Positions 11,310 to 22,085 of a stretch of DNA of 64,000 nt are shown one piece after another (position 1 is the stretch's first letter; every line of letters begins with the position of its first letter). The stretch covers positions 665,001-729,000 of the forward strand of contig CALNXK010000128.1 in NCBI GenBank assembly GCA_942486035.1. The letters are read 5' to 3'. The translations under genes were made by a program, and so were the position numbers. The notes beneath the pieces are model-generated. The model saw only the letters and a program-made list of their open reading frames with translations. It ran no database searches and had not been told where the DNA came from. This DNA comes from Porites lobata (Eukaryota; Cnidaria; Anthozoa; Scleractinia; Poritidae).

Positions 11310-11336
11310 GGATTACCTTACATGGGGCGATTATTT

Positions 11337-11605
11337 GATTTACCACAAAATACAAATAACGATAAAACAAGACAGTTACACAAAAGCAAATGAAAGTGGC
11401 GAGGAAGCCCAAAAAGAAACCATGAGGCCGTTATAGACATTGGGCTCCCTCAGAGTAAAAATAAAGTTAACAGTAAGGCCTGGATCGAAAGTAAAGTACA
11501 GTGAAGGTAAGTATAAATTAACAAAATATAAAGTATGGTACATGTAACAATAAGTATAAAATAATATCAGACATGTGAAGAAAGATAACTATTTACTACA
11601 AGATT
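11337..11605. repeat. Unassigned A-rich insertion next to the NHL element
   Basis: About 270 bases present in gene 1 but not in gene 3. It contains GAGGAAGCCCAAAAAG and GGGCTCCCTCAGAG, related to the fragment at 47650-47690 and 63200-63235. It looks like part of a retroelement or MITE; no ends could be fixed. Confidence 0.4.
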
Positions 11606-11850
11606 TATCTTGAGGAGAAAATTAATTTTATGTAATAATAGTCATTGATATAGATTGCAAGTTCTATGAAGTTCTGTGAAGGAATGAGTGTCTTAATTGC
11701 TTGAAGTAGGAGAACCCGATGAGGTCCCGATTCTTTTCATTAGAAAGGGGTTGTATCATGAGAATTCTACCAATTCTAGAGTAAGACTACCCTACAATCA
11801 TGGAAAAAAGTCTTGGGACAAGTTTGTTCTCCTAACACTTTTTTTACACA

Positions 11851-11908
11851 CACACACGCATCCCCCCACCCCCAACACACACACACACACACACACTCAC
11901 ACACACCA
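11851..11908. repeat. (CA)n microsatellite, unit 1
   Basis: Interrupted CA dinucleotide run. Equivalent but shorter runs lie at 38463-38516 and 53835-53862 in units 2 and 3, so the array length varies among the paralogous units. Confidence 0.9.
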
Positions 11909-12059
11909 ACCAAACAGTCGCTCGCGAATAAACCTAGACCTGCTCAGCCCCTCCCCCTACCTACAATGTGGGCCATTCTACACCAACGCATGTTGGAAAG
12001 GGTAGCATTGCTTGTTCAAACTTCAGTTGTAAAATATTTACACTAGAAATACGTGGCTC

Positions 12060-13700
12060 GCAAACCCTCGAGGAAACTCAGAGTGCCAGTGTTAAACTTG
12101 CTTGACGGGGTTGGAAATATTTATTGAGCCTACTCGTGTTTCTGCATCGCGGTGCGAAGCGAGTTAGGAACCTCGGTTACGCGAGGGCCTTCCATTCTCT
12201 CTCCGCGAGGAGTAATTCATGGCCTAACCTTATCGTCCTAAGGAGTTTTGGATACAATTGTAGAATTAAACTACTTACACTCGTTGATGCAAAAATGGCC
12301 CCTCCTGCCTCTAAACATAAGCGTGCGGGAAGCGCGCAAGAAATTGAATTTGACTTAATTCTGATTGTCCTGAATGATGGATAAGTTGCAGTGTTATTGG
12401 TCGTCTGTCGGTTATTGTCTATGAGGTCTCTAATTTCGATCCACCTTTTGTCACAGTTACAACGGTCGTTTTATCGTTAGTCAAATTGTCAGTTGTCCAT
12501 TCACTCTACTGAAGCTAATCTTGCTTGAGTCCGTTGATAAGTCGTTTTGAAGGTGCCGGTAATTTCTGACTACGATTCAGCCGCGTTTGTTCCCAGTTGG
12601 TAAATCACCTTTCTGAAGTGAATCGTTGATAGCAGTCTGAGAAATACGTAAGGCAGGTCGTAGAGTCAGTGTCGATTTGGTGGTTCGTCTGTAACTGGTG
12701 TTCAACAATGTCATCCATCATAGCCATAAAAATCACGGCTTAACTGACAGATAAACAACATCACGACTTAGTTGACCAGCCAGATCGATAAACTACGTCT
12801 ATAACTAGAAATACGTGTATCGCAGAACTTCGAGAGCCTCAGGCCCATAAAATGACAGGGATGGGAGGGCGGGAGAGAATTGGTGGAATGCGTAGCTGAG
12901 GAGGGCGGGATTCAACACTGGCTCTAATATGACTAATATTGGAAGGTGAGATGTACTTAATCTCCTTTTGGTTGGAGTAAATTTGGACCCAGTTCTTTGG
13001 CGAAAAGGATCTTTCGGGATTTAAATGGGATTGCTGTTGTCGAGGAAAGGTAGCCAATGTTGCATTAGTCCCGTGTTCACCCTATTTGACTCTTCTACAT
13101 GTGTAATTATAGTCAAAAGGAAATGGGTGTGATAGTGAATAACTGCAGGCTAATATGCAGTTGTATTTGCTTAATATTTGGGTTAGATGCCATCTCTAAT
13201 AATAAGTGTAATTATAATTCACTATTTGTGAAGTGTGTCAGGGAAAAATCTGCTTGGTATTGTATCCTGGTTTTTGTTCTTTTGTTTTACGTCATCTGTG
13301 TCGGGTACACGAAATAAATGACCAAACTCCCATCACAGCCGGCCATCCTCTCCACCCATTTATTACATGAATTTATCGTGAATGTAAAGTGCAGAATGGA
13401 TAGATCTTATAGGAAACCCTATATCTGCTTGTCGTTTAATTTCATGAACCAATATTCTGCCAATGGAACATGTTTAACTTCTGTGAGTATGTCTCCTCCC
13501 TCTGACTTCTTTGAAAGAGTTAAATTTTCCCTGACTCATATTGTCATACATGTCGCACACTAATATTCTGAGGAGATCCGAAATACACATGTTATTTTGA
13601 TTTCTCAATCTCACAAGCTCATTTAAGTTTTACGTCCCCTTATGACTACCACTCACTAGAGTGTGTACTCACCCCACCCCTCCCCATCGAACGCACTCCC
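12060..13700. other. Intron before FReD exons, repeated in all three units
   Basis: Highly similar to 38655-40790 and 54015-56190. The three copies preserve an open frame of about 86 codons (here 12124-12384) that includes the peptide LVDAKMAPPASKHKRAGSA; it may be the remnant of a repeat-borne gene, or be open only because the copies are recent. Units 2 and 3 carry about 540 extra bases (39823-40357 and 55212-55757) that unit 1 lacks at about 13229. No other gene is seen. Confidence 0.5.
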
Positions 13701-13719
13701 CAAATTGGCAATTATTACT

Positions 13720-13840
13720 AGTATAAACCTATTGCTTTTTTTGCTCTTCTCTTTGCCGTCGCCGTCACCGTCGTCGTTGCTCAAGCTCTCTATTGTTGTG
13801 ATCTGGTAATTTTGCTACCATGGTAGCGTGACGTCACACG
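13720..13840. repeat. MITE-end fragment before FReD exon A, unit 1
   Basis: Contains CCTATTGCTTTTT, CGTCGTCGTTGCTCAAGCTC and TGCTACCATGGTAGC. A reverse-oriented relative closes the window at 63910-64000 (ACCATGGTAGCAAAATTTCT then CAACAATAGGGAG). Copies are also at 40840-40940 and 56230-56340. It is probably the decayed end of a widespread MITE. Confidence 0.55.
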
Positions 13841-13886
13841 TCTCCTCTCCATTTGAAATAATTTTAAGGTCATCTTTCCTCAACAG

Positions 13887-14264
13887 CTAAGAACTGTGCT
13901 GAGCTATACAAAGCTGGCAAAAGAATCAGCGGCGTGTACACAATCGACCCTGATGGTGAAGGTGCCTTTGAAGTGTTCTGTGATCAAAAAACAAGCGGAG
14001 GGGGGTGGACAGTGTTCCAAAAGAGACTGGACGGCTCGGTTTCTTTCTACAATTACTGGGATGACTACAAAAATGGGTTTGGTAACCTGAATGGTGAGTT
14101 CTGGCTTGGATTGGACAAGATTTACCGCCTGACGGAAAAGAAACGCAACCGGCTTCGAGTTGATCTGGAGGAAACTACAGGCAACACTGCTTACGCTGAA
14201 TATGACATGTTTGCAGTTACAAACGAAGCGACTAAATACAAGCTCAGTCTGGGAAATTACTCAG
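13887..14264 (+). CDS. FReD gene 1, exon 3: N-terminal half of fibrinogen-related domain
   Basis: A 378-base phase 1-1 exon with acceptor caaCAG|CT and donor TCAG|GTATCG. It encodes the A and B subdomains: NCAELYKAG at the start, VYTIDPDG, FEVFCDQ (first disulfide pair NC...FC), the invariant GGGWTVFQKRLDGS, NGEFWLGLDKIYRL, and a LRVDLEETTG strand. These are hallmark FReD motifs as found in ficolins, tachylectins and FIBCD1. The exon is near-identical in units 2 and 3 except for clustered changes. An in-frame extension past the donor hits a stop within the intron, so splicing at 14264 is required to reach exon 4. Confidence 0.93.
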
Positions 14265-14508
14265 GTATCGTGCTTGGAATGTATTTAATTTTGATGTATA
14301 GTATTTTGTCTTCGTGTCTTAATTATTCGTTCAAAGCTTGGTTGTTAGCGGTTTCTTGACTTCTTGCAAACTTGAAAACTCTAGGAAGTTTCAAAAGGAG
14401 CTCAGTTACTTTTCCAAACGTAGCCCCCCTCTTGTACTTCAATGCTAGATTATATTCAGGTATTCTACTCCAAACATTCCTGGTAAAATGACCTTGTATG
14501 ACCCCTAG

Positions 14509-14774
14509 GAACTGCTGGTGACTCATTAACGAGGTGGCATCGAAACCAGCCGTTTAGCACTAGAGACCAAGATCATGATGCCGCCCCACGTAACTGCGCT
14601 GTGGTCTACAGAGGAGCCTGGTGGTACTATCGTTGCCATCATTCAAACTTGAATGGTTTTTATTACAACGGTTCACATTCATCATATGGTGATGGTGTCA
14701 ACTGGCATTCATGGAAAGGATATCACTACTCTGCCAAGAGAGCTGAGATGAAAATCAGACCGGTCAACTTTTAG
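14509..14774 (+). CDS. FReD gene 1, exon 4: C-terminal ligand-binding half, stop
   Basis: A 266-base terminal exon (acceptor ccctAG|G) ending at TAG 14772-14774. It carries the calcium-binding loop STRDQDHD, the second disulfide pair (RNCAVV and YRCHH), the GAWWY strand, SNLNGFYYNG and the C-terminal AEMKIRP. In tachylectin-5A and ficolins this region forms the acetyl-group binding pocket. Compared with gene 2, nearly all changes in this exon alter amino acids. No consensus AATAAA follows closely: the site used in unit 2 (AAGAAATAAAAT near 41933) reads AACAAACAAAAT here. Confidence 0.93.
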
Positions 14775-14849
14775 AACTTTTACGGAACCCTAGGACGTCT
14801 TGTTTCCGTTATAGTTTCCAAGTAACAAACAAAATTTCATGGTAAAATG

Positions 14850-15121
14850 CCGTATTTACTCGAATAAGCACTGCCCTCAAATAAGTGCTGCATTTTGGAC
14901 AAAAATACTGAGTTAATAGGCGCCTCCCCCAAATAAGCTGCGCGACCCCGATGCAATCAAAATCAAAAGACGTTTCTGTCATAAAATGAAATAATATCGG
15001 TTACTGAAAAGAAGCAAAGAAGTAGCGTCCAACTCTCAAATAAGAGCCGCTTCGAATAAGCACCACATTTGAGAAGTGAAAATTTTAATAAGCATCGCGG
15101 CGCTTATTCGAGTAAATACGG
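14850..15121. repeat. MITE with CCGTATTTACTCGAATAAGC ends, unit 1
   Basis: Inverted ends CCGTATTTACTCGAATAAGC and GCTTATTCGAGTAAATACGG enclose internal AATAAGCGCC-type repeats. Copies stand at the same place in unit 2 (41953-42203, right end partly deleted) and unit 3 (58260-58548). A diverged relative may be at 35720-35840 in intron 1 of gene 2. Confidence 0.75.
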
Positions 15122-15435
15122 TTATGTCAAAGGAATCGGTGATTATAAAACAACTTTGACCCATTTTCATTGCCATCGCATTCTAAGGCGTCTTAGTAAC
15201 ACATCAGCATGCGAAAAAAGGTTTTTATCATCACGGATGAAATTGAAGTTTTTAAACGTAATTTGTAGTTTTTATTAATAGTTTGTAATAATGTTTATCC
15301 TTTTTTAGGATATTTTTGTATTATCTTAGTTAGGACTAGTTTTAAGTATTTTTAACATACTTTTATATTTCTTTTTTATCTAGGGCCTCTAAGGATATCA
15401 GTTTTTTGTAACTGTAGGAGTTACCCTAGCTAAAT

Positions 15436-15497
15436 AAAAGTATCTTCTTCTTCTTCTTCTTCTTCTTCTTCTTCTTCTTCTTCTTCTCCTTCTTCTT
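15436..15497. repeat. (CTT)n microsatellite, unit 1
   Basis: About 20 CTT triplets directly after CTAAATAAAAGTAT. The matching tracts are about 15 triplets in unit 2 (42541-42584) and about four in unit 3 (58877-58892). The preceding AATAAA may be the 3' end of a retroelement whose tail is this tract. Confidence 0.9.
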
Positions 15498-15553
15498 AAT
15501 CTGTCTGATAGAAAAATGCATTGGTCTAACCACAAAATCGAACGCAGAAGCAG

Positions 15554-17621
15554 TTTAGTCCAGTAGCCGAGGTCGGAAAATTGTCGTTTCGTTCAACCCA
15601 CGGGTCAGAGAAGGTCTGATACCGGATTTTGGTAGATCAAGTCCTCCTGATTATTGCCTAATAATTTGTCAGGTCAATTTGTGGTATAGGTTTCGAGTAA
15701 ATGGCGATTTTATTTCACGCACCTTACGGTCCAGCGTGAAAACGAGGCTGGAACCTGAATCGCCATTTACCTCCCAATTCTTTCTTAAAAAATCGCTAAA
15801 AATGGTAACTAACTTAATGTTCAACGACGTTGACCTCTTTCTCAGTGGTGGTTAATATAGAATACTCTTATATTAAGGTTTTTCGCAAGCTGCCATCTTG
15901 GTGTGCGAGTGCGCATGGAATTAGGGACAGCTCATAGCAGAAACCTTCCTTCAAATTGATTTGTTGGGTGTTAATATGTAGCTGCTCAAAGAGATCTTTG
16001 TCAGCATGGTACTAAATGTATTTACCTTCAAGCTTGGAACAGGATCCCAAAGATTTACAGTATTAGTGTTCAAAGATTTTCGTCTGTTCTCGACCTTTTT
16101 CATTACTGCGCTAACAAGGCCCTCTATAACATTTGAAGTCAGTTCTACGCCGGTAGCAAAGTTAACTAGAGACTCCATTTCTTGGACGAAAGGGTTATTC
16201 AATAAACCAGACAAGGGAAAAATAGTCAACAAGCTTCCTGACGTCTTCTTAATCACGCTTCAGTCTCTTCGATGTGGCCTTCTTGTGTTGTTACGTGGTC
16301 ACTTTCTGTCAGAACCACACATCTTTTTCACAGCTATGAGGCTCTTTGGTGAATAGTTAGAAACAATCTTTCTAGCGATCGTAGACTTTGAGATATGCCA
16401 ACACTCCCACCCTTTGACTTCGAGTCAGCTACGTAGATTGCTCTAGGGTTGTGTCAGCTGAGACACGAGAAAATGCCTGATCGTTGCGGCTAATGGAGTG
16501 ATTTTCGGCAACAAATTCCTGATACACTTTTGAGTGTTGTGACTCCGGTTGCTTCATATACCAGCAAGGTAAACTGGTAGCCATGTTGCATAGTTACAGG
16601 TCTGTCCAATGCGAAAAAATGCGGCTTCATAGTTGCAAGGGCAGATATATTAGAAGCAAGTGCCAATTTGTATGTTCGTTCTGCTTTGATGAATCGTAAA
16701 ATTGTACTAACCATGCATGAAACGATACTGCCAACAAATTGCAAACATCTTTGACGGGGCTCTTGCGTGCGATTTGGTGACATCAAACAGAGATGCCAGT
16801 ATCGTCAAGCTCTTTCTTTTAGTTGGTTAACTCTCTCTGATACACTTCCCTCCTTCTATACGACCTCAAACTAATCAGCAATATTTTCAGAGAGACCCTC
16901 TTCTCAGGAGTCAAACCGTGTCTCCTTTTCATGCTTTGGAACAGTCTACGTTCCTGAAGCAATCCATAAATGCTGTATTTTTCTCCTTTGAGTACGAAAA
17001 TAGACAATTTCACGTAATAGCATGTAGCTTTTTTCTCAACGATCTCTAATTCCTAATAAAAAAAAACTCTAGGTCTGTCTCGTTCATAGAGCGACTTTCT
17101 ATATGTCAAGTGCTATAAAAGTGTCAAAAATGTTTTTTTGATCTATCCTTTACTTGCAAAAAATTAATAAAGGAAAACAGCTAATGCTAAACAAAGTACA
17201 GATATTTAAACTGGTTCTTTGAAAGAAAAAAGAAAAGCGATCAAAGCGCGATTTTCCTTTATTTCAAGCAAATAATTTGTCCTTGTGCGAGTAACGCGAT
17301 CAGTCACGTGACATTGATGACTCGAAAATATATAATCATCTCCTTTTTTACATTGAACATTGAGTAAGTTACCTTTTTTTTAGCGATTTTTAACAAAGAA
17401 TTAGCAGGTAAATGGTGATTCAGGTATCAGGCTCGTTTTCATGCTGGACCGTAAGGTATGTGGCATAAAAACGCGATTTACTAGAAACCTATACCACAAA
17501 TCGACCTTACAAATTATTAGGCAATAATCAGTAGGTCATGTTCTACCAAAATCCGGTTTTCTGACCCGTGGGTTGAACGAATTCTAAAGAACAATTTTCC
17601 TACCTCGGCTACTGGACTAAA
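15554..17621. mobile_element. Long-TIR DNA element, unit 1 copy
   Basis: The outer 280-300 bases are inverted repeats of each other at about 85% identity by eye, beginning TTTAGTCCAGTAGCCGAGGT. The 2.07 kb element sits at the same place in units 2 (42640-43960, about 750 bases deleted) and 3 (58949-61085). Between the long arms the minus strand carries gene remnants. Element ends continue weakly outward, so exact borders and target duplication are not certain. Confidence 0.75.
15890..17013 (-). pseudogene. Broken gene inside the long-TIR element, unit 1
   Basis: Minus-strand frames in order: 17013-16819 (begins MKLSIFVLKGEKYSIY), 16786-16490 (contains FVGSIVSCMVSTILRFIKAE) and 16256-15951 (contains VENRRKSLNTNTVNLWDPVP, followed in another frame by INLKEGFCYELSLIPCALAH). 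The same peptides recur in units 2 and 3, with stops and shifts at partly different places. The NTVNLWDP...CYELS signature is one I recall from cnidarian repeat-associated predicted proteins, but I cannot name the family. No catalytic motif was recognised. It is probably the decayed coding region of the element. Confidence 0.5.
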
Positions 17622-17746
17622 CGGCCTGCTACATTAGTTCGTTCACATGTTTGCTTTGAATAAAGAAAACTGTGGCTGTTTTTAGGGCTTGCGCAGTACT
17701 CGTGTCCAGTGGCATGGTAAATTAGGGTTGGACCCATATCCATTCA

Positions 17747-19088
17747 CATCTGATGTCACATAACTGTTATCAGACGTTACGTAACATAACATATGAAATC
17801 AGACATTAGACGTGTGATAACAGTTATATGACAGCAGACATCTGCTGTCATATATCTGTCATCAGTTATATGACTGTTATAACAGTTATATGACAGCAGA
17901 TGTCTGATGTCATATAACTGTTATCAGATGTTATGTAACATAAAATATAAAATCAGACATCAGACATGTGATAACAGTTATATGACAGCAGACATCAGCT
18001 GTCATATAACTGTTATCAGACGTCTGATTTTTTATGTTATGTTATATAACTGTTTTCAGACGTCTGATGTTATATGTTATGTAATATAACTGTCATCAGA
18101 GGTCTGATAACAGTTATATGATGTCAGACGTCTGCTAACAGTTACAAAAATCAGACGTCTGATAACAGTTTTATGACATCAGCCGTCTGATGTCACATAA
18201 CTGTTATCAGACGTTATGTAACATAACATATAAAATCAGACATAAGACGTGTGATGACAGTTATATGACAGCAGATGTCTGCTGTCATATAACTGTTATC
18301 ACAGTTAACAGACGCTAACAGTTATAACATAAAACTGTGAAGATGACTACCGCATCTGTGAAGATGACTACTCTGAAGATGACTACCGCACAGGTTGTCG
18401 AAACGTCAGTCACTGTCAACAACAACAGTCCTATTCAGAACTACGTTCACCAGGACGATCAAACTCAACCTTTTAGTTACAACATAACTGTTATATACTG
18501 TTATATAACTGTTATATAACAGTTATATAACTGTTATATAACAGTTATATAACTTTTATATGAGTGTTATATAGTGTCATCAGTTATATGACTGTTATAA
18601 CAGTTATATGACAGCAGACGTCCGATGTCATATAACTGTTATCAGATGTTATGTAACATAACATATAAAATCAGTTAACAGACGTTAACAGTTATAACAT
18701 AACTGTTATATAACAGTTATATAACTGTCATATAACAGTTATAACAGTTATATATACAGTATATATATATATACTGTTATATACTGTTATATATGACAGT
18801 TATATAACTGTTATATAACTGTTATAACAGTTACATAACTGTCATATAATAGTTATAACAGTTATATATAACAGTATATATACTGTATATAACATTATTA
18901 TATGTTATGTTACATAACGTCTGATAACAGTTATGTGACATCAGACGCGTCAGTTATATGACAGCAGATGTCTGCTGTCATATAACTGTTATCACAGGTC
19001 TGATGTCTGACTTTATATTTTATGTTACATAACGTCTGATAACAGTTATATGACATCAGACGTCTGCTGTCATATAACTGTTATAACG
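17747..19088. repeat. Palindromic AT-rich satellite array, unit 1
   Basis: A 1.34 kb array made of short modules that are themselves inverted repeats: ATAACAGTTATATGACAGCA, CAGACGTCTG, TGCTGTCATATAACTGTTAT and TATATAACTGTTATATAACA. Because each module is near-palindromic, every repeat can pair with any other in either orientation. Arrays of the same modules occupy the same position in units 2 and 3. A non-array fragment is embedded at about 18335-18480. Confidence 0.9.
18335..18480 (+). repeat. Retroelement-tail-like fragment inside the palindromic array
   Basis: Contains three GAAGATGACTAC strings, then GTTGTCGAAACGTCAGTCAC and CAACAACAACAGTCC. GAAGATG...CGAAACGTC strings are familiar to me from the 3' regions of Penelope-like elements in aquatic animals; that attribution is from memory and tentative. 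Absent from the arrays of units 2 and 3. Confidence 0.35.
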
Positions 19089-22085
19089 GTCACAATGTTA
19101 GTCTTAAGGTTAGTTGTAATTTGGCGAAGTGTCATGCTTTTATCTTAAAAGTGAACAATTTTGATCGGTAACAGCAGGGCTATAAAGCGTTTTAGAGTGC
19201 TTTCAGGTTAGACAAATTAGTTTTTTTGTAACGAAAACCACGATTTAGAGACCATATCGGAATCAGTACCAAGTCAATCTCGTGCCAGTAAACAAACACA
19301 GCCGCCAGTTGCCTTGAGTTAGAACACTCTATATTGGCTGATCGAACGACATGTTCAAGCGCTGAAAATGATGCCCTATTCATAATCGCAGCCGTTAGTC
19401 TTTATGGTTGTGAATTTTTAAGAGAAGAACTGAGCAAAAAATTTATCAAGAAAGAATGTTGTATGTACTGAACATTTTCCCCAAAATTCATGTGGCAGTA
19501 AAACCTTTCAGGTATTTTTAACAGCTTATGAATTCATAGAATTCCCCTATTTTTTCTTGAAAATGTTTCAGTGGGTCTCCCTACATGAAAATATTTTTGG
19601 CTTGCTAATAAGGTTAAAAAGTTGGCCTTAATGAAACTACACCATATTCCCCATATATGCCGGATTACCTAAGTTGAAAACCAACAGCAGTTTAATTAAT
19701 CTTAAAATAGTATGCTCTAAAAGATATAGCGATCATAAAAGAGAGATTTTAAATTATTTCTGATGTTGAAACGAGGTATGAAAAACAAAAAAGAGAAAGA
19801 AGAATAAATTTTCGGTCATAGATGATTCTAATGATTGGTCCGTCACTCGCAAGTCAGGGCAAACCTAACGATCCCAAATATAGTGGAATAACGTAGAAAA
19901 TACAGCGGAAAGAAACTTCGCACAATAAGATACTAGCTTAAAATTATGTTAAGTAATGTAATGGAGCCTGCAGTAAGCTCGGAATAGTGGTAAAAGGTTG
20001 TGACTGTCTTTTTTAGAAACGCTCTTTTAATTAAGGTAGATATATTAAAACTCAGGATTACTAGGAAAAATTGTTCTTCCAAAACGATCACTGTTTCCTC
20101 GAAATTAGATTGCAATATTTAATTCGCAATCCGACGTTTAAAAAAATGGTAAAATTATCTCAGGCTTGTTGTCATTTGCAAGGCACCATATTGATTAATA
20201 AAACTCACCTTTTTCATACATTTGGCCTTTCTTGGAGATGGCTCGCTTCATGGTACTGTTCCAAGAAGTTAATCATTTCCACATCTTTTGAAGTTTTGGA
20301 CTCGAGGTTCTCGACAGAACGCCACAGACAGTAGTTTTAGTCAGAGATAATATGTTAAAATATATTTAACGCTATGAGGTTGTACAGTCATAAATAATTC
20401 AGAAACTATTTGTTTCATTTAAGCAAGAAATCATCATTCTTTGCCCAGCTTTGCTGGTGTCACTTTTTACATATTAAATGACAAATTGAAAAATTGTAAG
20501 GAAGCAATATCTTTTCGATTCAGAAAAGTACAGAGTTTTTTTTGGTTCTACCTGTTTGAATTGTTCTTTGTTTTTTTTGTTTTTTTTAACAAAATTAATC
20601 TAAAAGTTGCTAAAAATTTGAGACTCGATAACGTCTTTAACTTGAGATCTAATCGTGAATATTGTGATAATTAGGGAAAGATTGGTGTGATTGACTGCAG
20701 GTAATTGCTTCTTCTAATTCATTCTACCTTATTTTCTAGAAAAGTCTTTATAAAAACTTCAGCTGACCATCAAAAGGACGTTAATTGGTTAAACCCAGCA
20801 GGGGTTCTTAATTTCAGTAGCAAATATGTGTCAAGTATGAGGATTTGCCTTTGTAATCTTTTGTCATTGCTAAACGTGTTAAATCACATTTAAAAAAATT
20901 TCGCACGATTTCTCTCTCAAGCTCTACTCAAAATAAACAGCAATGTCGCTCAATATTTATTACACAATGGTTTACTGACTCGTGTTACTGACAGAGCAAT
21001 AATTTTTTTCTCAATATAAGACTTCAAAAATATGTCAGAGTTTGCCAGAAAGGCTCGGAAACAATAATAATTCTTCTGTAATAATAGAAATATAAGGTCA
21101 CCAGCTATGTTTGAATCGATGAATAGAGCGGGCAAATTTCCTTGATTAATTTTTTTGCGAGATTGAGATTATTATTATATTATTATTATTCATGACTTAT
21201 TTTAACTTCGCATTTACATAAGCTCCCAGCAGTTCGGAACGATCGCAGACACAAGGCTTTATTTTTATTACTCTTATTGGACTATTTATGTTTTTCTTTC
21301 CACTTAAAACCTGGAAAATATGTTTGAGTTTGCTGTAAATGCTCGGAGACAAACTCGTTATTTATTTCCGCAATAATGGTAATATAAGATCATCAGTTAT
21401 GACTTGGATCGATGAATTGAGCAGACATCTTTTATATCATTGAATTGTTTTATTTTATTCTTATTTTATAAATTTGCATTGATTTAATGTCCTTGTAATT
21501 CGAAATGATCACAAACACAAGGCTATAGCTAGGCAAGGTGCTTAGTTAATAAAAATAATTATCACTACACAACTTTGAATTTAAGAGTTGCGAGTAGATT
21601 CCTATATATTCCAGAGATTCACGAACGATGTCACAAAATAAAGTAATGATTAAACTAAGTAAAAGAAACTGGTGTAGAGCAAGAAAAAACTAAAATTATT
21701 ATTTAATGTAATTTCAAAAGAAACAGACTAAACAGCGAACTAGTTATGACTGATAAAAATGAAAACTTTAAGCTGGCTTTAATTCGTTCCCTTTAATTTT
21801 TAACATTTTTACTATATAAAGTACCACAATCCTATCAAGTGAATTACGATTGTGTCAGAACAAAGCACGGCATTAATACTAGCGAATCACAGGGCGTAAA
21901 AAGAGACCTCATGTAGTCGCTAAATCTATTTACAAAGAGCTGTCACTACAATCCTCAATTTTTAACGACTCTGTCAACGTGGATTTGAGTTCTTGAACTA
22001 AATACATATGATTACTTCTATAGTGATTTTATTTCATCGCATTATGCGTGATGTAATCGTTGTTCAATTTGGACAACTGTAGTTA
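19089..22085. other. Downstream flank of unit 1, duplicated non-coding DNA
   Basis: From about 19345 to 22000 this aligns with 44966-47580 of unit 2, and its last part (21400-22000) with 62106-63120 of unit 3. It is AT-rich with no open frame above 90 codons and no splice-linked exons that I could find. The segment 19089-19344 appears unique to unit 1. Confidence 0.7.

Larger units (their letters stand above)
7908..11330. mobile_element. 3.4 kb inverted-repeat element carrying an NHL-repeat gene
   Basis: The ends share a perfect 21-bp inverted repeat beginning TCGCCCCATGTAAGGTAATC (7908-7928; reversed at 11310-11330). TTATTT lies immediately outside both ends (7902-7907 and 11331-11336) and is the likely target-site duplication. 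Inside each end is a run of GGATTCCGGATTCC-type repeats. The whole segment is missing from the matching intron of gene 3 (about 53600), so it is an insertion. The only gene-like content is the minus-strand NHL pseudogene; no transposase is recognised, so it is either non-autonomous with a passenger gene or its own gene belongs to a poorly known family. Confidence 0.7.

Noticed and set aside
12124..12384. Open frame of 86 codons conserved in the three units
   Set aside because: The surrounding non-coding DNA is equally conserved, so openness alone is not evidence of coding. No domain or splice linkage to the FReD exons was found.
13896..14359. Two overlapping frames over FReD exon A
   Set aside because: One is an out-of-frame shadow, the other runs past the donor at 14264 into intron sequence. 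The exon bounds are set by phase-1 splice sites shared by all three genes.
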